64,000 nucleotides of DNA from Sinorhizobium shofinae (GCA_001704765.1 MBFK01000187.1:1-64000), one strand, 5' to 3'; positions 27,136-36,243 are shown, counted from the stretch's first letter. Notes: generated from the letters alone by a model not told the origin. Program-made: numbers and translations.

Positions 27136-28551
27136 ATGACGGAAGCCCCTCGCGTCAAGCTCATTGAAGCGGAGTTTTTCGAGCGGCCGGTTGATTTCCG
27201 CTTTCCCTTCCGCTTCGGCGCGGCGCGCGTCGAAAGTGCGCCGCAGGCCTTCGTCCGGGTCCGGATCGTCGATGAACGAGGCCGCTCTGCCACCGGCTGG
27301 TCGGGCGAGATGATGATGCCGAAATGGTTCGACAAGAACCCGGCGCTGTCGCCCGGGGACAATGTCGAGCAACTCCGTACGTCGCTTCGCCTGGCGATCG
27401 AAGGGTTGCAATCGCTTAAGACGAACACGGCTTTCGGCATGCACGCCGCCGCGGAAGCGGATCATCATCGGAGAGCGGCTAGACAGGAACTGCCGGCGCT
27501 TGTCGCCTCCTACGGGCTGGCCCTTGTCGACCGCGCCATTATTGACGCCCTTTGCCGGATGAACGGCGTTGGTGCGGTGGAGGCGGTCACCGGAAATCTG
27601 CTCGGGATCACCGATGCCGCCGCGCCCGATCTTGCCGGCTTCGATCTTACCCGCTTCCTTTCAGGCATGGCCCCCTCGTCGAAGCTTGCCGTCCGCCACA
27701 CGATTGGCCTTGCGGACGCCTTGAGTGCGTCCGAACTGGATCCGAGGCAACGGCTTGAGGATGGGCTACCGCAGACCCTGGACGAGGTGATCGCCGCCTA
27801 TGGCCACCGCTATTTCAAGATCAAGGTTTCCGGCCGCCCCGCCGAAGATGCCGAACGCCTGGTTGCGATCGCCGCGGTGCTCGATCGCATTGTCGAAGGC
27901 TATCGGGTGACGCTCGACGGCAACGAGCAGTTCGAAAGCGGCGAGGTCGTCGCCGACCTTCTCGATCGGATCGAGAAAGAGCCCCGCCTGAAAAGATTGC
28001 GGGCGTCCGTTCTGTTCTTCGAGCAGCCGATCGCGCGTGCGGAAGCGCTGTCGCAATCGGTCGCGGCGATCGCCAAGCGCCTGCCGCTCGAGATCGACGA
28101 GTCCGACGGCGACGTCGGATCCTTCCTGCGGGCCCGCGAGCTCGGCTATGCCGGCATCTCGTCGAAGTCCTGCAAGGGCTTCTATCGGTCGCTGATCAAT
28201 CGTGCCCGTGTCGAGAAATGGAACGGCGAGGCCGGAAATGCCCGCTATTTCATGTCGGCCGAGGACCTGACGACGCAGGCCGGCCTCGGCCTTCAGCAGG
28301 ATCTCGTGCTGGCAGCGCTGGTCGGCGCCGGACATATCGAGCGCAACGGCCATCACTATGTCGACGGCATGGCCCGGGCGCCGATGGCGGAGCAGGCCGC
28401 CTACCTAGCCGCCCATGGCGATCTTTACGAGAACGCCGCCGGTCGTGCGCGTCTCGCCATCCGGAACGGCGAAATCACCTTTGCATCCGTCTTGCGGGCG
28501 ACTGGCCTCGGCTGCGTGATTGAGCCGGACTGGACGTCGATGGCGGGCTGA
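27136..28551 (+). CDS. Enolase-superfamily protein (mandelate racemase/dehydratase-like)
   Basis: The 471-residue product has the enolase-superfamily marks in order: FKIKVSG (Lys228, Lys230), LDGNEQ (Asp261), FFEQPIA (Glu296), EIDESD (Asp321/Glu322) and SSKSCKG (Lys344, Lys347). The three carboxylates would bind Mg2+ and the lysines act as bases on either face, so dehydration or epimerisation of a sugar acid is expected. At 471 residues it is longer than most (about 360-400), with an extended N-terminal lobe. Placed between the aldolase-like and TIM-barrel genes, it may make the 2-keto-3-deoxy acid that DUF993 cleaves. The substrate is unknown. Confidence 0.82.
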   Translation: MTEAPRVKLIEAEFFERPVDFRFPFRFGAARVESAPQAFVRVRIVDERGRSATGWSGEMMMPKWFDKNPALSPGDNVEQLRTSLRLAIEGLQSLKTNTAFGMHAAAEADHHRRAARQELPALVASYGLALVDRAIIDALCRMNGVGAVEAVTGNLLGITDAAAPDLAGFDLTRFLSGMAPSSKLAVRHTIGLADALSASELDPRQRLEDGLPQTLDEVIAAYGHRYFKIKVSGRPAEDAERLVAIAAVLDRIVEGYRVTLDGNEQFESGEVVADLLDRIEKEPRLKRLRASVLFFEQPIARAEALSQSVAAIAKRLPLEIDESDGDVGSFLRARELGYAGISSKSCKGFYRSLINRARVEKWNGEAGNARYFMSAEDLTTQAGLGLQQDLVLAALVGAGHIERNGHHYVDGMARAPMAEQAAYLAAHGDLYENAAGRARLAIRNGEITFASVLRATGLGCVIEPDWTSMAG

Positions 28552-28572
28552 CAAAACCGGGAGGAGAACATC

Positions 28573-29397
28573 ATGCAGGTCGAGGGTCTTTCCATCAATC
28601 TGGCGACGATCCGCGAGCAATGCGGCTTTGCCGAAGCCGTGGATGTCTGCCTGAAGCACGGCATCACGGCGATCGCGCCCTGGCGCGACCAGGTGGCGGC
28701 GATCGGCCTCGACGAGGCCGCGCGTATCGTCCGTTCCAACGGGCTGAGGCTTACCGGCCTCTGCCGCGGCGGCTTCTTTCCGGCGGCGGACGCTGTAGGG
28801 CGCGACAAGGCGCTCGACGACAACAGGCGTGCGATCGACGAAGCCGCGGCGCTCGGCGCCGACTGCCTAGTCCTCGTCGTCGGCGGTCTGCCCGGCGGCT
28901 CCAGGGACATCGACCGGGCGCGCCGGATGGTCGAGGAAGGGATTGCCGCCGTTCTGCCGCATGCGCGCGCAGCCGGTGTGCCGCTGGCGATCGAGCCGCT
29001 CCATCCGATGTATGCGGCCGACCGGGCCTGCGTGAACACGCTCGGCCAGGCGCTCGATATGTGTGAAACGCTGGGCCCGGGCGTGGGTGTCGCCATCGAC
29101 GTCTATCATGTCTGGTGGGATCCCAATCTCGCCAACCAGATCGCCCGAGCCGGACGCATGAAGGCGATCCTCGCGCATCACATCTGCGATTGGCTGGTCC
29201 CGACAAGGGATATGCTGACCGACCGCGGCATGGTGGGCGATGGCGTCATCGACCTCAAGGGAATCCGCGGCCTGATCGAGGCGGCGGGTTTTCTTGGAGC
29301 CCAGGAGGTCGAGATCTTCTCGGCCGAGAATTGGTGGAAACGCCCGGCCGCGGAGGTGATCGCCACCTGCGTTGAGCGCTATCGAAGCTGCTGCTGA
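28573..29397 (+). CDS. Sugar phosphate isomerase/epimerase family TIM barrel
   Basis: The start has GGGAGGAG a few bases upstream. The 274-residue product belongs to the xylose-isomerase-like AP-endonuclease-2 barrel family: LSINLATIREQCGFAEAVDV at the start, 'VPLAIEPLHPM' (metal Glu), VGVAIDVYHVWWDPNL (metal Asp/His), HICDWLVP and AQEVEIFSAENWWKRP at the end. Relatives epimerise keto sugars or catalyse beta-elimination of 3-keto-glycosides after oxidation by a Gfo/Idh partner. With four such dehydrogenases in this cluster, either role is possible. Same operon as the enolase-like gene (21-base gap). Confidence 0.87.
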   Translation: MQVEGLSINLATIREQCGFAEAVDVCLKHGITAIAPWRDQVAAIGLDEAARIVRSNGLRLTGLCRGGFFPAADAVGRDKALDDNRRAIDEAAALGADCLVLVVGGLPGGSRDIDRARRMVEEGIAAVLPHARAAGVPLAIEPLHPMYAADRACVNTLGQALDMCETLGPGVGVAIDVYHVWWDPNLANQIARAGRMKAILAHHICDWLVPTRDMLTDRGMVGDGVIDLKGIRGLIEAAGFLGAQEVEIFSAENWWKRPAAEVIATCVERYRSCC

Positions 29398-29556
29398 AAA
29401 GCCAACTCGGATATATTTCTTACAAGCAAAGGGTCGCTTTGCACGTATCATGGTTGACTTTCGCGAAGATCGGCCGCTAGCATGTATTCTAAATTTACAT
29501 GTTACTCTTCTTGCCGCCGGTCGCGCGGCGCGACTCCAGACAGGATTGCGTGAGAG

Positions 29557-30861
29557 ATGATGGATGACAAACGTCGTTTTGCGCTGGTCGGTACCGGCAA
29601 CCGTGGCACCACCATGTGGGGCAAGGACCTTCTCGCCGGTTGGCGTGGCTTCGTCGATCTCGTCGCCATAGCCGATACCAACCCGTTGCGTGCGGAGCGT
29701 GCGCGCACGATGATCGCCAGCAATGCGCCGATCTATGGCGATGTCGACACGATGCTGGCCGAAGCGCGGCCGGATCTGGTGATCGTCTGCACCCCGGACG
29801 ACACCCATGACGATATCGTCGTGCGGGCGCTCGAATCCGGCGCCAACGTCATCACCGAGAAGCCGATGGCGACGACGGTCGAGAAGATCCGCCGCATTCT
29901 CGATGCGGAGAAGCGCACCGGGCGGCGGGTGGACGTGTCCTTCAACTACCGCTTCGCGCCGACGGCGGCGCGCATCAAGGAACTGCTCAACGCCGGCGAA
30001 ATCGGCCGCGTGACCTCGGTCGACTTTCACTGGTATCTCGACACCCACCACGGGGCGGACTATTTCCGCCGTTGGCACGCGTATACGGATCGCTCGGGCA
30101 GCCTCTTCGTCCACAAGGCGACGCATCATTTCGACCTTCTGAACTGGTATCTCGACAGCGAGCCGGACACGGTCAGCGCCTTTGCCGACCTGCAGATGTA
30201 CGGGCGCAAGGGGCCGTTCCGGGGCCCACGTTGCAAGCTCTGTCCCCACAAGGGAAGCTGCGACTTCTATCTCGATCTCGGAGCCGATCCGTTCCTGGAC
30301 GCGCTTTACGAACAGCCCGCGGAGATCGACGGCTATTTCCGCGACGGATGCGTCTTCCGCGAGGACATCGACATTCCCGACACGATGGTCGCGAACATCC
30401 GCTACTGGAACGACGTCCATGTCTCCTATTCGCTGAACACCTTCCAGCCGATCGAGGGTCACCACATCGCCTTCAACGGAACGAAGGGCAGGATCGAACT
30501 GCGCCAATTCGAGGACCAGCCCTGGGAGACGCCGCCGGAAGACGTCATTCTGCTCGTTCGCAACTTCCCGAAGGGCGTGCCGGCCGTCGAGCGCATCAAG
30601 GTGCCGCATTCCCCGGGCGGGCATTACGGCGGCGACGATCGCATGCGCAACATGATCTTCAAGCCCGGCATCACCGACCCGCTCGGGCAGCGGGCCGGCG
30701 CACGAGCCGGGGCGCTTTCGGTTCTGTGCGGTATCGCCGCGCTTCAAAGCGCCCGCAGCGGCACACTCGTCCGGCTTGCCGATCTGATGCCGGACCTTTT
30801 CGAGGAGCGGTCCGCTCCGCGGTTAGCGGCGCAATCCTCGGCTTCCGGTGGCCGCCGGTGA
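29557..30861 (+). CDS. Gfo/Idh/MocA family oxidoreductase with Cys cluster (right arm, second)
   Basis: Two adjacent ATGs (29557, 29560) can start the 434-residue product. It has the Rossmann start RFALVGTGNRGTTMWGKDLL, NVITEKPMATT (family Lys) and YFRRWHAYTDRSGSLFVHKA then THHFDLLNW. A Cys-rich stretch, GPRCKLCPHKGSCDFYLDLG (about residues 225-244), is seen in a subgroup of large Gfo/Idh proteins and may bind metal or stabilise a loop. A 159-base gap separates it from the preceding gene, so it may have its own promoter. Substrate unknown; likely same pathway. Confidence 0.85.
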   Translation: MMDDKRRFALVGTGNRGTTMWGKDLLAGWRGFVDLVAIADTNPLRAERARTMIASNAPIYGDVDTMLAEARPDLVIVCTPDDTHDDIVVRALESGANVITEKPMATTVEKIRRILDAEKRTGRRVDVSFNYRFAPTAARIKELLNAGEIGRVTSVDFHWYLDTHHGADYFRRWHAYTDRSGSLFVHKATHHFDLLNWYLDSEPDTVSAFADLQMYGRKGPFRGPRCKLCPHKGSCDFYLDLGADPFLDALYEQPAEIDGYFRDGCVFREDIDIPDTMVANIRYWNDVHVSYSLNTFQPIEGHHIAFNGTKGRIELRQFEDQPWETPPEDVILLVRNFPKGVPAVERIKVPHSPGGHYGGDDRMRNMIFKPGITDPLGQRAGARAGALSVLCGIAALQSARSGTLVRLADLMPDLFEERSAPRLAAQSSASGGRR

Positions 30862-31062
30862 TGCAGCGGGTGGCTGGGCCGCCCGTTCGGCGCATCGTAG
30901 CCGCGGAGGCCCGGCCTTCCAGATCATGTTGTTGAATTCCGCGACAATGGCGGCGCGAACAGTTGCATCTTCGTTTTGCTATTACAAAAGCGTAACTTCG
31001 GTCTGAGACTGGATTACGCTATCAGTCGGTTCGCACCTCGACACGATGAACGGAGCGCTCCG

Positions 31063-31848
31063 ATGCCTATGAAACGAAGAACCATCATTCTCGGCGGCGG
31101 CGCGCTGCTTGCCGGAGCGGGTGCCGTCTTCGTGGTCCGCGGCAGCGGTAGCGGCGGCGCGCCCATTTCGCGCCACAGCTTCGACTGGAAGGCGTCTGAC
31201 TTCCGCTCAGGCGGCACAGCAGGGATTTCCGGCGCATTGCCGGAGCCGATTTTCCGCGCTGAGCCGCAATGCACTGCGACGCTCGCCCAAACGCTCGGCC
31301 CCTGCCACACGAGCGATGTGCCGATCCGCAGCGACGTGACCGACGGCGTGGCGGGGCTGCCGACCCGCATCAGCCTTCGCCTGGTCGAGGCCGCGACCTG
31401 CAAGCCTGTCGAGGGAGCGGACGTCGAGATATGGCATGCGGACGCGCGCGGCGTCTATTCCGGAGAGGCGGCCGCTATGTGCAATGCGGACGATGCCGAG
31501 GCTAGAAGCACGAGCTTCCTGCGTGGCCGGCAGATCAGCGATGCCAATGGCATCGTCAGCTTCCTCACCGTTTATCCCGGCTGGTATCCGAGCCGCGCCG
31601 TCCATATCCACCTGCGCGTTCTTGTCGGCGACCGCGAACTGCTGGTCAGCCAGCTTCTCTTCGACGATGCGTTGAGCGATCTCGTCTATCAGGGGCATCC
31701 GGATTATCGGGGGCGGCCGGTGCGCGCGACCATGAACGGCGGCGATACCGTGTTCTCCTCGAGCGATGCGGCGCGTTTCATCTTCGATTTCGAAAAGCTC
31801 GACGTCGGTGTGCTGCAGGCAAGCTACACGGTCGGGATCGCGGCCTAA
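31063..31848 (+). CDS. Exported intradiol ring-cleavage dioxygenase-like protein
   Basis: ATG 31063 gives MPMKRRTIILGGGALLAGAG, a signal with basic residues before a hydrophobic core; Tat export is possible but the RR motif is incomplete. The 261-residue protein has the intradiol dioxygenase fold: PTRISLRLVEAATCKPVEGA, DVEIWHADARGVYSGE (first Tyr ligand), VYPGWYPSRAVHIHLRV (second Tyr and the two His ligands). These four residues bind non-haem Fe(III) in protocatechuate and catechol dioxygenases. Exported members of this group have unclear substrates. It stands alone, convergent with the broken MFS gene. Confidence 0.82.
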   Translation: MPMKRRTIILGGGALLAGAGAVFVVRGSGSGGAPISRHSFDWKASDFRSGGTAGISGALPEPIFRAEPQCTATLAQTLGPCHTSDVPIRSDVTDGVAGLPTRISLRLVEAATCKPVEGADVEIWHADARGVYSGEAAAMCNADDAEARSTSFLRGRQISDANGIVSFLTVYPGWYPSRAVHIHLRVLVGDRELLVSQLLFDDALSDLVYQGHPDYRGRPVRATMNGGDTVFSSSDAARFIFDFEKLDVGVLQASYTVGIAA

Positions 31849-31870
31849 CTTCAGCCGATAAGCGGAGCCG

Positions 31871-32845
31871 TTATCGCCCCGCCGCCGGCTGCCCCACCAG
31901 GTCCCGCCGTTTCGCCCACCGAACGACGATGGCAGCAAAGAGCGCCGTTGCAGCAAGGGCTGCGCCGACGCCGATGGCGAGGGCTTGACCGATGCCCCAT
32001 TCCTGCATGATGCGGGCGAAGGCATAGGGCGCCAGGGCCGAGGAGAACTGCCGCGCCGCGGTCACCCAGCCGAGCCGGCTTCCATAACCTCTGCGCCCGA
32101 ACAGTTCGAGCGGCAGTGTGCCGCCAACAATGCTGGCGAGGCCGGAGCCGAGGCCGAACAGGACCGCAAAGAGCACCACGCCGGGAAGCCAGGGGCCGGT
32201 CGCAAGTAGCAGCGCCAGAGCGAGAGCCAGCAATCCGGCGGCGATGAGCGCGAGCGTCGCCTGTGATAGCTGCCCACCGAAGACCATGTTGAGCAACCGG
32301 CTCGCGACCTGGGCGGGACCAAAGAGGGTCGAAGCGGCAAGACCTGCCGAGCCGAGGCCGAGGGCGGCCACCAGCGGCACCATGTGCGTCAGGATCGAAG
32401 CGAGCACGAGGCCCGCGATCGCGAAGGCCGCCAACATCAGAAGGAACAATCCGCTCCGCGGCAGGCCGACCATCGGGTGCTCGTCTTCCGACGAGAAAAG
32501 AGGTTCGGCTCGACGCGGAGTGAGCGCGACGCGATAGTGTATCGGCAGGCAGACGAAGAGGTTCAAAGCGGCGAAGCTCAGATAGATCGCACGCCAGTCG
32601 TAATGCTCGTTGAGTATTCCGGTCAGCGGCCAGAAGAGCGTCGAGGCGAAGCCGGCGATCAGCGTCAGGTGTGTGATGCCGCGCGAGGCGCTCCGCCCGC
32701 CGATCTGAACGATCGCGGCGAAGGCCGTGCCGTAGAGGACGAAGGCCGAGGCCACTTCCATCGCCACCAGGGAAAGGCCGAACAGAACCGCATTGGCGGA
32801 GAATGCGGCCGGTCTGATCTGGTCGCTCGGCGTGACCCAGATCAT
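31871..32845 (-). pseudogene. MFS transporter, C-terminal two-thirds (separated from its N-terminus by an inversion)
   Basis: From about 32790 leftward, the sequence encodes good MFS helices: VLFGLSLVAMEVASAFVLYG, THLTLIAGFASTLFWPLTGI, and further segments to the C-terminus RWAKRRDLVGQP. There are about nine helices, but helices 1-2 of the normal 12 are missing. The first residues read in this frame (MIWVTPSDQIRPAAFSAN) are the antisense of the displaced N-terminus that lies immediately right on the opposite strand. No ribosome binding site precedes it. The original gene probably overlapped the flavoprotein gene stop by ATGA at 33082-33079, and belonged to that ars-type operon. Confidence 0.75.
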
Positions 32846-33062
32846 CGGCTACGGCACTCTTTACTACTCCTTCGCGATTGTCGCGCCGGCGATGGCGCGG
32901 GATTTTTCCCTGCCACGCGACCAGGTGTTCGGCCTCCTGTCGCTGTCCTTGCTGATTGGCGGTTTGATCGCCCCAAAGGCCGGCGACTGGCCGACCGCTT
33001 CGGCGCCGGCCGGCTAATGGCCGCAGGGTCGCTTGCCGCCGGGCTTGCCCTCGCGGCGGCTC
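32793..33062 (+). pseudogene. Inverted N-terminal piece of the same MFS transporter
   Basis: On the plus strand this reads ENAAGLIWSLGVTQIIGYGT, LYYSFAIVAPAMARDFSLPR and DQVFGLLSLSLLIGGLIAPK, the classic helices 1-2 of an MFS permease. A one-base loss near 32984 then shifts the frame; the next frame continues RLADRFGAGRLMAAGSLAAG then LALAA, the helix 2-3 region. Similarity ends at about 33062. The piece supplies exactly the part absent from the leftward C-terminal fragment, so a short segment of about 270 bases has been flipped inside one gene. Confidence 0.75.
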
Positions 33063-33078
33063 GGCGCTTGTTGTTTGC

Positions 33079-34497
33079 TCATTCGGCGGCTTCCCTTTGC
33101 TTCGCCGGTGCCGGCGTGCCGCATCCGCATCCGGCCTTTCCCTCGGATTTCGCGGCCGCATCGGCAGCGCAGCAGGCGTCGATTTCGGCGGGGGCTGGGC
33201 CGCCGCAGCAGCCGGTCGACGCGGATGCGTCGGCAAGCGCCAGCGTTGCGCTGCAGACCCCGGTCGCGGGAAGCACCAATTCTACCTTGCGGGCGCCGAC
33301 AGGATCTCCCGCAAGCTCGGCGACCACCGAGCGCACCTGCTCGTAGCCGGTCGCCATCAGGAAGGTCGGCGCACGTCCATAGGATTTCGAGCCGACGATG
33401 TAGAAGTCGGGCTCCGGATGCGATAATTGCTCGACTCCGTGCGGGGGAACCGTGCCGCAGGAATGGATGTTCGGATCGATCATCGGGGCCAGCCGGCGCG
33501 GCGACCCGACGGCAGCGTCGACATCAATGCGCAACTCGCTCAGCATCGTGAGGTCCGGGCGGAATCCAGTGGCGACGACGATGCGGTCAAAGCGGAAGCT
33601 TTGTCGTTTCCCGTTAGCCTGCGCGCTCACGTGCAGAGCGTCGTCCTCCGTGGCGATCGACCCGACCGAAAATGGCGCCAGCAATCTTAGATGGCCGCCG
33701 TCTATCGCATCCTTCGCAGCAACACCCAGCGCGCCGCGTGCCGGCAACTGATCGTTGAGGCCGCCGCCGAAGAGCCGTTCAAGCCTGTTGCCCCGCAGTG
33801 CCCAGGTGATCGAGGTGTCCGGGTGCATCTTCTTGAGTTCAAGCAGCGAGAGCACCACGTTGATTGCCGAGTGGCCGCTTCCGACGACCAGCACCCGCTT
33901 GTCGGCATAGAGGTGCCGGTCGCGCCCCGCCACGTCGGGAATACCGTAAGTGATCCGCTCAGCCGCGGCCTTTTCGCCGGCGACCGGCAAACCGTCGACG
34001 CCGATCGGGTTGGGGCCGAACCAAGTCCCGGAGGCATCCAGTACGGCGCGTGCCGCGAGCTTCTTCTCTCCGCCGCTGACATCGGTGTAGCGCACGACGA
34101 AAGGGACTTCTCCGCGCCCGTCATTCCCCATCTTGTCGAGACCAGACCGGGTGATCGCTTCGACTCTCGCGTTGTACTTGATGTGGCGCGCCACGCGCGG
34201 GAGGCGGGCGAGCGGCACCAGATATTGCGAGAGGATCTCCGATCCGGTCGGCAGGAGGTCGGGGTCCGGCGCGCTCCAACCGCTTTCCTTGAGCAACTCC
34301 CGAGCGGCTCTGTCGACAATGTATTGCCAAGGCGAGAAGACGCGGACGTGGGCCCAGTTCGAGATCGCCGTGCCAGGCCCGCTGCCCGCTTCGAACACGA
34401 TCGGCTGCAATCCGCGTCCGATAAGGTGGGCGGCGGCGGCAAGCCCGACGGGGCCGGCGCCGATCACAGCCACGGGCAGGTCAGGATGTTGGTTCAT
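33079..34497 (-). CDS. FAD-dependent oxidoreductase with Cys-rich tail (ArsO-like)
   Basis: The 472-residue product has an FAD-binding start (VAVIGAGPVGLAAAAHLIGR), a second dinucleotide motif for NADPH (VLVVGSGHSAINVVLSLLEL, about 200-219) and VATGFRPDLTML, as in flavin monooxygenase-like enzymes. The last 50 or so residues hold CC, CC and CGCG groups within an Ala/Pro-rich linker, possibly a thiolate site for arsenic or another soft metal. It lies 56 bases after an ArsR-type gene on the same strand, and its stop overlaps the ancestral MFS start. A role in arsenic resistance is inferred from context; the reaction is unknown. Confidence 0.82.
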   Translation of the reverse strand: MNQHPDLPVAVIGAGPVGLAAAAHLIGRGLQPIVFEAGSGPGTAISNWAHVRVFSPWQYIVDRAARELLKESGWSAPDPDLLPTGSEILSQYLVPLARLPRVARHIKYNARVEAITRSGLDKMGNDGRGEVPFVVRYTDVSGGEKKLAARAVLDASGTWFGPNPIGVDGLPVAGEKAAAERITYGIPDVAGRDRHLYADKRVLVVGSGHSAINVVLSLLELKKMHPDTSITWALRGNRLERLFGGGLNDQLPARGALGVAAKDAIDGGHLRLLAPFSVGSIATEDDALHVSAQANGKRQSFRFDRIVVATGFRPDLTMLSELRIDVDAAVGSPRRLAPMIDPNIHSCGTVPPHGVEQLSHPEPDFYIVGSKSYGRAPTFLMATGYEQVRSVVAELAGDPVGARKVELVLPATGVCSATLALADASASTGCCGGPAPAEIDACCAADAAAKSEGKAGCGCGTPAPAKQREAAE

Positions 34498-34553
34498 CGC
34501 ACGTTTCCTTCGATTATTCTAGGAGATTCGAAATTAGAGGATAAAAAAGGGGC

Positions 34554-34874
34554 TTATGCTTCGGTGTTCTCCGGGTTCTCAGCGCACGCGCCATCGGCAC
34601 AGCATTCGTCGGCGAGATAGCCGATCAAGGATGCCATCGCCCCATAATCGGCGCGGCAGATGAGCGTCGTGCCGTTTCGTTCCTGCGTCACGAGGCCGGC
34701 GTCGATGAGCTTCCGGCAGTGGTGCGACAGCGTGCTTGCCGGAATGCCTAGCTTTTGCTGCAGGCCGCCCACCGGCAAGCCGCCGGTGCCCGCGCGGACC
34801 AGGGCCCGGTAGAGACGCAACCGAGTGGGATTGCCGAGGGATTCGAGCTGGGATGCGGCTAATTCGAGTTTCAT
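34554..34874 (-). CDS. ArsR/SmtB family metalloregulator
   Basis: The 106-residue product is a winged-helix ArsR protein: LESLGNPTRLRLYRALVRAG, then the recognition helix region IPASTLSHHCRKLIDAGLVT, then ERNGTTLICRADY in the wing. The C-terminus has DECCADGACAEN, a Cys pair plus a third Cys suitable for As(III)/Sb(III) binding, like type-2 ArsR proteins in rhizobia and Acidithiobacillus. It should repress its own operon (flavoprotein and former MFS) until arsenite binds. It is the first gene of the operon, next to an Acr3-like remnant on the other strand. Confidence 0.9.
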   Translation of the reverse strand: MKLELAASQLESLGNPTRLRLYRALVRAGTGGLPVGGLQQKLGIPASTLSHHCRKLIDAGLVTQERNGTTLICRADYGAMASLIGYLADECCADGACAENPENTEA

Positions 34875-34982
34875 GGAAATATTGATAGCGGCCCGCTCGG
34901 CATCCGGTCAAGCAATATTTCGATGTTTCTCGAAATAGCAGAGCCAAGCGCTTCGTCAGGCACGGCGCGTGACCCGGCTTGA

Positions 34983-35234
34983 CAATGTCCATATGTCCAC
35001 TTCACCGCGGCCGGCAACAATTTTGAATTGGCGATCGACGTCGCGATTGCTGCCTTCGGCCTTGCCTCGCCCGTGGCTTTCGCGGCGGTCATCGGGCCGC
35101 TCGTCGAGGTGCCGTTGCTGATCCTGCTCGTCCAGCTCGCACTCCGGCTGGGCCGGCATTACTTCGCCAAACGGCCCCCGCGGCCGCGGCTGCCGAAGCA
35201 TGACCGGGTGAGCGGCCGGTTTTCGGCCGGATAG
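34983..35234 (+). pseudogene. C-terminal remnant of an Acr3-type arsenite efflux pump
   Basis: The frame from 34983 reads VHFTAAGNNFELAIDVAIAA, then FGLASPVAFAAVIGPLVEVP and LLILLVQLALRLGRHYF to a TAG at 35232. This matches the last two helices of Acr3 (the '.FTAA.NNFELAIA.A' and 'GPL.EVP' motifs) as I know the family. Only about 83 residues survive of about 350. There is no start codon with a ribosome binding site. The left end lies in the ArsR promoter region, so a deletion or rearrangement joined the two. Confidence 0.7.
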
Positions 35235-35318
35235 CTCGAGTTGTAAGTATTTTCTGCACGGCCACTTAAAGCCTCGCGGATACCGTGTTCCCCGTCAGGT
35301 CGAAAGGGAGTTCGAGCC

Positions 35319-35627
35319 GTGAAAGCGCAAGGGAATATTTCGTCCGGGTCATTCGGCAGCCGCGGGAAGGTGGTGCGTTGTGCGGTTGCGGTGCTCCTGG
35401 CAGTCGCGCTCACGGGATGCTCAACCACCACGGACCGGAGCGTCAAGACCGCTTCGCTGATCAAGCAGGTCGGCTATGCGGTGCCGGGCAAGAAGCCCGC
35501 CACGAACAAGCAGATCGCCGTCACCCAGCGGGCGGTCAAACTGGTGCGCACCACCTATCTCGGCCGTGCCCCCTATATCTGCACCCCGAGCGGGTTCGGA
35601 AGGACGTCCAACTGCTTCCTGCGATAA
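35319..35627 (+). CDS. Small lipoprotein of unknown function
   Basis: The GTG at 35319 has GGGAG about 8 bases upstream. The 102-residue product has a signal sequence with a lipobox: VVRCAVAVLLAVALTGCSTT, Cys about residue 34 as the predicted lipidated N-terminus. The mature part (about 68 residues) contains two Cys near the end (YICTPSGFGRTSNCFLR), likely a disulphide. It should be anchored at the inner or outer membrane facing the periplasm. I do not recognise the family. Standalone gene. Confidence 0.65.
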   Translation: MKAQGNISSGSFGSRGKVVRCAVAVLLAVALTGCSTTTDRSVKTASLIKQVGYAVPGKKPATNKQIAVTQRAVKLVRTTYLGRAPYICTPSGFGRTSNCFLR

Positions 35628-35714
35628 GGGCGGAGTTGCGCGCCGAGGCCGGGGCTCATCTGCGGAGCCGGATTGTACGTCGGCCCTGGGAATGCGCAAC
35701 TCCTACGGCGAGGG

Positions 35715-36212
35715 TTACTCGCCGATCCTGGTCTGGATCGCGCCCAGCCGGGCGCTCACATAGTTGCCGCGACGCAGCTTGGCGAATTCGTCATTCGCCC
35801 GCGTCCGCCTATGCTTGAAAACGTACCACTCTCCGTCCGGCTCGCGCTTCTGGTAGATGACGTTGCCCCGCTTGCGGTGGCTGAAGCAGGTGGTCGCCGG
35901 AGCCGAGCCGTCCTTGGCGTGCCAATCGGCCTTGAAGCAGAGTTTCCCGGGGTCGGTGATGAACCACCGGCCGACGCCGTAGGAGGGCTTGCCGTTCTCC
36001 TTCGACCAGGCGGTGAAGCGGCGCTGCTGAACGGAAAAATAGCCGGCGCCTTCCTTCCAGATCCAGGACTTCTGCCCATAGAGCGCGTGGATTTCGCCAG
36101 CGGTCAGAGGCGTGGTCTTCGCGGTGCCCGGACGCGCCGCGGCGGTCGATGCGGCGACCCCGATGCCGCCGGCGAAGGCGGCCGCCAGGAGCAATAGGCG
36201 GAATGTCGACAT
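35715..36212 (-). CDS. DUF995 family exported protein
   Basis: ATG 36212 is chosen for its GAAGGAAG site and for the signal peptide it gives (MSTFRLLLLAAAFAGGIGVA, cleavage near TAAARP). The 165-residue product has LTAGEIHALYGQKSWIWKEG, GRWFITDPGKLCFKADWHAK and CFSHRKRGNVIYQKREPDGE, consistent with DUF995 proteins of rhizobia. Two Cys could form a disulphide. It follows the GH26-like gene by 31 bases on the same strand, so it is probably the last gene of the uxs polysaccharide operon. Biochemical role unknown. Confidence 0.78.
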   Translation of the reverse strand: MSTFRLLLLAAAFAGGIGVAASTAAARPGTAKTTPLTAGEIHALYGQKSWIWKEGAGYFSVQQRRFTAWSKENGKPSYGVGRWFITDPGKLCFKADWHAKDGSAPATTCFSHRKRGNVIYQKREPDGEWYVFKHRRTRANDEFAKLRRGNYVSARLGAIQTRIGE

Positions 36213-36243
36213 CTTATGGCTTCCTTCTAAAATCAACTTTCAA

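Noticed and set aside
28867..30747. Long open frame (626 codons) opposite the TIM-barrel and Gfo/Idh genes
   Set aside because: High-GC antisense frame lying over two well-supported genes; composition is typical of shadows and there is no ribosome binding site.
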